Source: Streptomyces sp. NBC_00510
Lineage (GTDB): Bacteria > Actinomycetota > Actinomycetes > Streptomycetales > Streptomycetaceae
Assembly (NCBI GenBank): GCA_036013505.1
Contig: CP107851.1
Coordinates: 9,286,001 to 9,350,000, forward strand
Length of the DNA stretch: 64,000 nucleotides
Direction: 5' to 3'
Positions 43,773 to 50,090 of this stretch are shown here, piece by piece; positions within the stretch are counted from its first letter, which is position 1, and every line of letters begins with the position of its first letter. A program made the position numbers and the translations under genes. Below the pieces are notes generated by a model. The model had not been told where the DNA came from. It was given only the letters and a program-made list of their open reading frames with translations, and ran no database searches.

Positions 43773-43946
43773 ATGCCGCAGAACTCGCTGGAGTCGCTCG
43801 CCCAGGAGATCCTCGAGCTGGAGTCCGAGACCTTCGAGATCACCGACTACTCGGACGCGAGCGAGGTCATGCTGGGCTCGTCCACCAGCTGCTCGAGCAC
43901 CAGCACTTGCTCCAGCACCACCAGCACCACCAGCTGCACCGCCTGA
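43773..43946 (+). CDS. RiPP precursor peptide, Ser/Thr/Cys-only core
   Basis: 57 residues. Leader about residues 1-35 (acidic: SLESLAQEILELESETFEIT, then DYSDASEVMLG) and a 22-residue core 36-57 composed of 10 Ser, 8 Thr, 3 Cys (positions 40, 46 and 55) and a final Ala. No Gly, Pro, Asn or aromatic residue interrupts it. The acidic ExxxITDYSD leader is like those of thiopeptides and linear azole-containing peptides. ATG 43773 is preceded by GGAGGAG. Transcribed toward the biosynthetic operon, with a terminator hairpin right behind it. Cys could become thiazole(ine)s, and Ser/Thr oxazoles or Dha/Dhb. Confidence 0.88.
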   Translation: MPQNSLESLAQEILELESETFEITDYSDASEVMLGSSTSCSSTSTCSSTTSTTSCTA

Positions 43947-43966
43947 TCCTCCGGATCCTGGTCATC

Positions 43967-44004
43967 GCCCTCTGCGCCGCGGCTCGCGCCGCCGCGCAGA
44001 GGGC
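43967..44004 (+). terminator. Terminator after the precursor gene
   Basis: 11-base arms GCCCTCTGCGC and GCGCAGAGGGC around a loop that itself can form GCGGC-TCGC-GCCGC, followed by TTTG. It lies between convergent precursor and YcaO genes and is probably bidirectional. Confidence 0.65.
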
Positions 44005-44034
44005 TTTGCCGTGCTCGGTGCGGGCGGGGCAGGC

Positions 44035-45957
44035 TCAGGGGAACGGGTGCGGGACGCGCCGCAGTTCGTCCTCGCCGAGGTCCGTTCCCCGCAGCCCGGC
44101 CCGGCGGAACGCCGTGCGCAGCCTGGGCATGTGCAGGGCGCGCTGACGTGTCCAGCCGAAGTCGATCGGCAGCAGCCCCGGGACCAGGGTGGACACGGTG
44201 CGCAGCCCCATCCGTTCCTGCTCCGGCGTCGTCTGGTCGACGACGATCACGTCGAAGCCCGCCCCGGTGAGGGCGTCCCGGCACAGCATGAGGTCGTCGA
44301 GGAGGTCACCGGTGCGCGGCAGGCGCCGCTCCCAGTCCGCGTACAACTCGCCCAGCGGACGTACGGCGGCCGGCCGCAGATAGGACGCGGCGTGCTCCGC
44401 CATCTCGGGCAGCCCGAAGAGCGCGGCGTGGTCGGGCAGGCGCCGGACGAGACCGAAGTCCCGCGCCATGGCGGCCAGTTCCTCCGGGCGCTCGCGGACC
44501 TGCCCCGGCAGGTGGGGGATGTAGGTGAGGATCTCCGCCACCGCCGACTCCACGGCGGTCTCCGGGTCGAAGGCGGCCCCCGCGGCGAAGGCCAGCGTGC
44601 CGGGCCCGCCGTCGCGGCGCACCGCGAGCCCGGTGGCGACCGGCACCGGCAGGTCCACACGGCTGTCGAAGACGTGCACGTCGTAGCCCTGCAGGGCGGC
44701 CCGGTCGACCATGGCGCGGGTGGCCCCGCGGGTGCAGGAGCCCAGGTCGATCTCCGTCGGCCGGGCGTTGCCGTACCAGCCGAGCAGGAAGGAGTCCCGC
44801 TCGATGAGTTCCAGCAGCCCGAACAGGACCGCCTCCTCCAGGCAGCTGCCGATCGCGCAGCCGTTGGAGCACTCGAAGACGAAGTTGTCCGCCGCCAGGC
44901 CCGCGCTGTAGTGGACGAGCCGGGCCGGGACGAGGACCGGCCGCTCGTCGCGCAGCGACCAGCCCCGTACCCACGGGATGGGGCGGTCCGGCGCGAAGGG
45001 GCTCAGCATCGGGTCGTTGCGATAGGTCTCCGGCGCGTACAGGCCGCATTCGCGCGGGTCCAGCGCCCGGTCGCCGAGCACGTCGTACGCCTCGGTCAGC
45101 AGCGGCCCGCGGCGCCGCCGGTGGGTGCCCGCGTAACGCTCCAGGCCCTCCAGGAACGCCAGGTCGCGGCTGGCCCGGAAGGAGTTGGCCTGGCCGCTCC
45201 ACGTGACGTCGGTCAGGCCCGCGTAGCCGCGCATGAAGACGCTCCCGGCGACCGGCGCGGTCGTCGGCGACTTGACGTCGGTCCAGGTGGTGGCGCCGAG
45301 GACCCCGCACACCGGGTTGGCCAGCGCGTCGGCCGGCAGCGCGTACGAGCGCGGGGAGCGCAGCCGGTACGTCTCCGGGGACGGCTTGGGCCGGGGTACC
45401 GGGGCCGTCACCGGCTCCGCCGCCGCGGTCCCGTCCTCCGGGACGCAGTGCGGGCACAGCGGCTCGCCCAGCAGGGGCACCGAGGTGACCTGGAGGGTCG
45501 CCAGGTCCAGCCGGGTGACGCGGGGCAGCGGCCCGGACGGGCCGGCGGTCAGGGCGCGCTCGTACAGGGAGGAGACTGCGTCCACCACGTAGCCCGGCAG
45601 GGCGGGCCAGTCGCCCGCCGCCCGCGTGGCCGTGCCGGTCTCCCAGGCCTCGCGCTCCGAACGGGTGCGCAGCCGCTGCCAGCGCATGGCCAGGCACTGG
45701 CCGCACGCCCGCTCCGCGGGGTCGGTGCCGCGCCAGGGGCCGATGAGCACGGCGTCCCAGGTGAGGTGGATCGTGGCGGCCGGGCGCTCGGCGTGGTGCG
45801 GATCGCGCCCGGGTCCGAGGGTGTCGGCGGTGCCGAGCGGCACCACGAGGGGCGGCGCCGCGGGGTGGCGTCCGGCGAGGGCTTCGCGCAGCGCGCGGGC
45901 CGCGGTGTCCATCAGCGCCGCGGGCGGCGCCGTCGTGGGGGCGAGGTCGGCGGTCAT
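44035..45957 (-). CDS. YcaO cyclodehydratase, copy 1 (TOMM/thiopeptide type)
   Basis: 640 residues. ATP-dependent cyclodehydration of Cys/Ser/Thr to azolines. The N-terminal region carries a zinc-tetrathiolate-like CGQC (near residue 84) and CPHC (near 171) pair. The YcaO core includes RGYAGLTDVTWSGQANSFRASRDLAFLEGLERYAG, CSNGCAIGSCLEEAVLFGLLELIERDSFLLGWY and the C-terminal RRVPHPFP, the proline-rich tail needed by azoline-forming YcaO enzymes. ATG 45957 overlaps the permease stop (ATGA). It is the last gene of the operon. Paralogous to 54559-56481 over its full length. Confidence 0.9.
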   Translation of the reverse strand: MTADLAPTTAPPAALMDTAARALREALAGRHPAAPPLVVPLGTADTLGPGRDPHHAERPAATIHLTWDAVLIGPWRGTDPAERACGQCLAMRWQRLRTRSEREAWETGTATRAAGDWPALPGYVVDAVSSLYERALTAGPSGPLPRVTRLDLATLQVTSVPLLGEPLCPHCVPEDGTAAAEPVTAPVPRPKPSPETYRLRSPRSYALPADALANPVCGVLGATTWTDVKSPTTAPVAGSVFMRGYAGLTDVTWSGQANSFRASRDLAFLEGLERYAGTHRRRRGPLLTEAYDVLGDRALDPRECGLYAPETYRNDPMLSPFAPDRPIPWVRGWSLRDERPVLVPARLVHYSAGLAADNFVFECSNGCAIGSCLEEAVLFGLLELIERDSFLLGWYGNARPTEIDLGSCTRGATRAMVDRAALQGYDVHVFDSRVDLPVPVATGLAVRRDGGPGTLAFAAGAAFDPETAVESAVAEILTYIPHLPGQVRERPEELAAMARDFGLVRRLPDHAALFGLPEMAEHAASYLRPAAVRPLGELYADWERRLPRTGDLLDDLMLCRDALTGAGFDVIVVDQTTPEQERMGLRTVSTLVPGLLPIDFGWTRQRALHMPRLRTAFRRAGLRGTDLGEDELRRVPHPFP

Positions 45958-46715
45958 CCGCGGCTGCTCCAACGGAAGGTCCTGGCGGCGATCAGCGCGA
46001 ACAGCGCCGCGAATCCGATGAGTCCGGCGCACGCGAGGGCGTAGTCGGAGGCGCTGCCGTGGTGGGTGTCGGAGAGCACGCCGAGGACGCCGTCGTTGAA
46101 GTAGCGCAGCGGCAGGGCGAGCGACAGGTCGCGCACCCAGCCCGGCATCAGGTCGGCCGGGAAGAACGAACCGGACAGGAACGCCATCGGCACCATGATG
46201 CAGTTGGCGATCGCCGCCACGGCCTCGGGCGTGTCGGCGAGACTCCCGACGACCAGCCCCAGCGCCATGAACGCGGTGATGCCGAGCACCAGCACCGGGA
46301 TCACCAGCGGCCAGCCCGACGCCAGGTGGAGCCCGAACATCGGCAGCAGCGCCACGCCGATGAACAGCGCCGCCTGCGCCAGCCCCACGCCGACGGCCAC
46401 GGCGTAACGGGACGCCAGCACCGACGACAGGGAGGCGGGTGTGCGCCAGATCAGCCGCAGGATGTCGTCGCGGCGCCAGTGCATCAGCGTGAAGGCCACG
46501 CCGAACATCGCCGCGTTGCCGACGCCCCACGACAGCACACCGGGGGCGATGTAGTCGATGTACGGGGGGCCGTCGTCCTGGACGGTCTGCCCCTTGAAGA
46601 TCAGGCCGAAGACGATCAGGAAGAGCAGGGGGAAGGCGAAGGTGAAGAAGACGGTGGTCCGGTCCCTGACCGCGGCGCGGTAGTTGGCCCGGGTCAGTGC
46701 GGCGTACGCGCTCAC
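45954..46715 (-). CDS. ABC-2 type permease of the RiPP exporter
   Basis: 253 residues with six hydrophobic segments, ABC-2 family (FPLLFLIVFGLIFKGQ near the N terminus, MVPMAFLSGSFFPADLMPGWVRDLSLALPLRYFNDGVLGVL toward the C terminus). Pairs with the ATPase domain of the upstream fused gene; its GTG at 46715 lies two bases downstream of that gene's stop codon. Likely exports the mature peptide and may give self-protection. Its TGA overlaps the ATG of YcaO copy 1. Confidence 0.87.
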   Translation of the reverse strand: MSAYAALTRANYRAAVRDRTTVFFTFAFPLLFLIVFGLIFKGQTVQDDGPPYIDYIAPGVLSWGVGNAAMFGVAFTLMHWRRDDILRLIWRTPASLSSVLASRYAVAVGVGLAQAALFIGVALLPMFGLHLASGWPLVIPVLVLGITAFMALGLVVGSLADTPEAVAAIANCIMVPMAFLSGSFFPADLMPGWVRDLSLALPLRYFNDGVLGVLSDTHHGSASDYALACAGLIGFAALFALIAARTFRWSSRG

Positions 46716-46716
46716 G

Positions 46717-49008
46717 TCAGTGCTCCGATCCGGTCAGGGCGAGGTAGGCGTCCTCCAGTGTGGCGGTGCGGGTCTGCACCGCGTCGGCCCCGGCGATCTC
46801 GTTCACTGCGACGATCACCTGGCCGGCGACGTGGGTCTCCATGACGACCTCGCCGTTCTCCACCTCGGCGCGCTCCACGCCCTCGATGGCCAGGGCGCGT
46901 TCTACGGAGATGCGGTCGGCGGGCACCAGGACGCGGGTCGGCGCCTTGAGCGAACGGACGAGGTTGGCGGGCGTGTCCAGGGCGATGACCCTGCCATGGG
47001 CCATGATCGCCACCCGGTCGCAGAGGGCCTCGGCCTCGTCCAGGTGGTGCGTGGTGTGGACGATGGTGCGCCCCTCGCCCTTCAGGCCCCGCAGCAGGCT
47101 CCACAGCGAGCGCCGGGCCTCCGGGTCGAGGGCGGCCGTCGGCTCGTCCAGCATGATCAGCTCGGGCTCGTGGACGAGGGCGGTGGCGATGGCCAGGCGC
47201 TGGCGCTGTCCACCGGACAGGTCGTCGACGCGGGCGTTGCCCTGCTCGGTCAGGCCCACCTCCTTCAGCGCGCGGTCCGCGGCCTCGGGGCCGAGGCCGT
47301 AGAGGGTGGCGACGGTGCGCAGGTGCTCCAGCGCGGACAGCCGGGTGAAGAACGCGGAGGCCTGGGTCTGGACGCCGAGCCGCCGCAGCAGGCCGGTGTT
47401 GCGCGGCCACGGGGACGAGCCGAGCACCGACACGCTCCCGCCGTCGGCGCGGCGCAGTCCCTCGACCATCTCGATGAGCGTGGTCTTCCCGGCGCCGTTC
47501 GGCCCGAGGATGCCGAAGAACTCCCCGCGGCGCACGGTGAGCGACACCCCGTCCACGGCCTGTACGTCGCCGTAGCGCTTGCGCACGTCGTCGATCACCA
47601 CGGCCTCGGCGGCCGGTTGCACTGGCGTCATCACTTGTTCCCTTGGTTCCCTTGCTGGGTGATGGTCGTCGCCGGCCGGGACGCGCGGCGGATCCGCGGT
47701 CACGGCAGGCGCGGTCCCGGGTGGCCGCGCGGACTCCCGCGCGGCCTGGTCCCCGTCCGGCGGTGTGTGCTGCACACGCCTGGCGCGCGCGGCCAGGCCC
47801 AGCCGCCACAGCACGACGGCGGCCAGGAGGAGGAGCACCGGGGCCGAGCCGGCCACGGCGCCGTAGCGGTCGGCCAGTGTCCTGGAGGCCCAGAGCAGGA
47901 GCAGCGCGGCGGCCCCCGTTGTCAGGGCCCCGGCCAGCAGGCCGTACGCGGTGTAGACGGCACGCGCCCGCGGTGGGTAGGCGCCGGCGCCCGGGCCGCG
48001 GCCGAACCGGCCCGCGACGGCGGCACCCAGGTAGGCGCGGCTGCCCGCGGCGAGTTGCTCCACGCCCAGGCCGTACCCGAGCAGCTTGTAGCCGTCCAGC
48101 GGGGACAGCGGCACGAGGTTGGCGAACGCGAAGACCAGGCCCACCAGCAGCGCCCCGCCGAGCGCGGAGTGCAGGGCCCCGGGCGGTGCCCACGTCCACA
48201 GCGGCCAGAGCGGCAGGAGCAGGGCGAGGTTCATGGCCGGTCCGGCGGCGGCGGTCGCCACCTGGTGGCGGCGCCGGGCGAAGAACGGCACGTCCTGCAC
48301 CAGGCAGTACATGTACGTCACCGGCAGCCGCCAGCGCAGCCCGATCTCCGTGACGGTGCCTCCGAAGGCACGGCCCACCAGGCCGTGCGCCAGCTCGTGC
48401 AGGGCCATGCTGACCCAGAGTCCGACGCCCATGGCCATCAACAGCGGCGGGTGGTGGGCCAGTTGGTTCATGTCGCGCACCAGTGTGCCGAACTCCGCGG
48501 CCAAATGGATCATCATCGCGCACACCAGCAGCACCACCGTGCCCAGGAAGAGCGGTGTGCGGGCGAAGGCGGTGCGCCGGTGCAGGTCCTCGATGAGCGC
48601 CCCGGCGTCGGAGACCATGCGGACGTGCCCGTTCAGCACCGTGGACCGGCCGGTCAGCGCGCCCTTCGGTGCCGGTCCGCCCGCCGGTCCGCCCGCCCCC
48701 GCCGGGGCCGCGGCCTCCGCGCCGGCCAGCAGCTGCCGCCCGTACAGCAGGCCGAGCAACTGCCGCCACTGGGCCTCGCCGAGACGGGCCCCGAAACGCG
48801 TGGCGTACGCGTCGCCGACCTGGGCCAGGGTGCGCTCGCCGTCGAGGTGGTCCAGGACGAAGAACTCCTTGGCCCGCAGCTCGTGACGGCGGCCGCTGAC
48901 CGGGTCCTTGACCGGGTGGATCTCCACGGCCCCGCGCAGCACCGCGGGGCCGACGCGCAGGTCCGGGCGCCGCCGCGGCCGCGCCTCCAGCATGCCGGGA
49001 GCTGTCAT
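46717..49008 (-). CDS. Fusion of PqqD-like domain, M50-type membrane metalloprotease and ABC-transporter ATPase
   Basis: 763 residues in one uninterrupted frame. Residues 20-95 look like a PqqD/RRE-type winged helix (AVEIHPVKDPVSGRRHELRAKEFFVLDHLDGERTL). Residues 150-410 are polytopic with HELAH at 204-208 and the third metal ligand in PLDGYKLL (D305), the site-2-protease-like M50 active site. A Pro-rich linker covers 410-459. Residues 460-763 are an ABC ATPase with GPNGAGKTT, LSGGQRQRLAI and LIMLDEP. An internal ATG at 47631 with AGGGAA upstream could also start the ATPase alone. Leader removal and export may be coupled. ATG 49008 overlaps the upstream stop (ATGA). Confidence 0.82.
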   Translation of the reverse strand: MTAPGMLEARPRRRPDLRVGPAVLRGAVEIHPVKDPVSGRRHELRAKEFFVLDHLDGERTLAQVGDAYATRFGARLGEAQWRQLLGLLYGRQLLAGAEAAAPAGAGGPAGGPAPKGALTGRSTVLNGHVRMVSDAGALIEDLHRRTAFARTPLFLGTVVLLVCAMMIHLAAEFGTLVRDMNQLAHHPPLLMAMGVGLWVSMALHELAHGLVGRAFGGTVTEIGLRWRLPVTYMYCLVQDVPFFARRRHQVATAAAGPAMNLALLLPLWPLWTWAPPGALHSALGGALLVGLVFAFANLVPLSPLDGYKLLGYGLGVEQLAAGSRAYLGAAVAGRFGRGPGAGAYPPRARAVYTAYGLLAGALTTGAAALLLLWASRTLADRYGAVAGSAPVLLLLAAVVLWRLGLAARARRVQHTPPDGDQAARESARPPGTAPAVTADPPRVPAGDDHHPAREPREQVMTPVQPAAEAVVIDDVRKRYGDVQAVDGVSLTVRRGEFFGILGPNGAGKTTLIEMVEGLRRADGGSVSVLGSSPWPRNTGLLRRLGVQTQASAFFTRLSALEHLRTVATLYGLGPEAADRALKEVGLTEQGNARVDDLSGGQRQRLAIATALVHEPELIMLDEPTAALDPEARRSLWSLLRGLKGEGRTIVHTTHHLDEAEALCDRVAIMAHGRVIALDTPANLVRSLKAPTRVLVPADRISVERALAIEGVERAEVENGEVVMETHVAGQVIVAVNEIAGADAVQTRTATLEDAYLALTGSEH

Positions 49009-50090
49009 CCGGTCCCTCCCGGCGCCGCGGCAGCGCCCTCGCGCAGGGTGCGGGCGAGCACGTAGGCGAGGAACGCCTCGTCGCGGATGGTCACCGAGAG
49101 CCGGTTGTTGGTCATGTGCATGTACGGGGACATGAGCATCGCCAGCGCGTGCCGCTCGTCGCCGATGCCGAACTCATCGCCCCCGCTCCAGCGCCGGAAC
49201 ACCAGCTCGCCGCCGGCCGCCAGCTGCCGCACCCGCCCGGCCAGTTCGCGGCAGTGCAGCGCCCAGCCCCGCAGGAACGCCGGCAGTTCCTCCTCCGCGC
49301 CGCCCGCGATGGCCGCCCTGACGGCGGTGAAGCGGCGGCCGAGTTCCGCGCCCATGTCCTCGTAGGCACGGTCGTAGCCCTTGCGGGCCGTGAAGTTGGT
49401 CTCGGAGAAGGCGCCGTCCCAGAAGGCGTGGTAGCGCTCCAGGAAGTGCGCCAGCTCCTCGTCGTCGTCGAGGAAGGACGCGGACATCACCATCATCAGC
49501 TGCGCGGCCGTCCCCAGCAGCACCGTGCGGACGTGCAGGTTCATCGTGCGCAGCGCCTCGATGACCAGGTCGCTGGAGCGCTGGAAGTGCCACTCCGCCA
49601 GGGCGACTCCCGCCGGGCCGCCGTACTTGCCGTACTCCGGCTCGTACGGCTCGAAGCTCACCGAGTTGTTGTCCCGCAGCAGCATCCGGCCGTCCGGGCC
49701 GAGCAGCCTCTCACGCTGCTCCTGCGGGTACTCCAGCTCGAACAGGGTGTTGTAGAGGTCGGCGAGGAAACCGGCCTTGACCTCGTACAGCGCCGGGCGC
49801 GTGGTGAGGAAGTGCTGCACCGCGGCCAGCGCCCGGTCGCGCACCTCGGCGTCCGCGGCCGCCGACGAGGGCTTCAGCCGCAGCCGGACGTGCGGACCCT
49901 GCAGCCAGTAGTTGATGAAGAACCAGCCGGAGAGCAGCCCGTCCCGGCTTAGTTCGTCGACCAGCGGCCTGACGCAGTCCAGGAGGAACGGCCGCGGGCT
50001 CGCCGCGTAGAAGACGTGCAGGGCCTGCCAGTCGCCGGGCGCGCCGGGGCTGCCGGGGGCCGCGGGGCCGGTCCGGGCGGGTGAGGTCAT
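49005..50090 (-). CDS. LanB C-terminal-type glutamate elimination protein (SpaB_C)
   Basis: 361 residues, of the SpaB_C / thiopeptide-type bacteriocin biosynthesis family. Key segments: WQALHVFYAASPRPFLLDCVRPLVDEL, GWFFINYWLQGPHVRLRLKP, and C-terminal YMHMTNNRLSVTIRDEAFLAYVLART. In split LanB systems it removes glutamate from glutamylated Ser/Thr to give dehydroalanine/dehydrobutyrine. [4+2] pyridine synthases of thiopeptides belong to the same fold family, so such a role cannot be excluded; but only one such protein is present. ATG 50090 overlaps the LanB N-part stop (ATGA). Confidence 0.85.
   Translation of the reverse strand: MTSPARTGPAAPGSPGAPGDWQALHVFYAASPRPFLLDCVRPLVDELSRDGLLSGWFFINYWLQGPHVRLRLKPSSAAADAEVRDRALAAVQHFLTTRPALYEVKAGFLADLYNTLFELEYPQEQRERLLGPDGRMLLRDNNSVSFEPYEPEYGKYGGPAGVALAEWHFQRSSDLVIEALRTMNLHVRTVLLGTAAQLMMVMSASFLDDDEELAHFLERYHAFWDGAFSETNFTARKGYDRAYEDMGAELGRRFTAVRAAIAGGAEEELPAFLRGWALHCRELAGRVRQLAAGGELVFRRWSGGDEFGIGDERHALAMLMSPYMHMTNNRLSVTIRDEAFLAYVLARTLREGAAAAPGGTG

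Noticed and set aside
49005..50090. Calling the SpaB_C-like protein a [4+2] pyridine synthase
   Set aside because: It fits the required glutamate-elimination partner of the split LanB, and there is only one such protein. Without it no dehydration could be completed.
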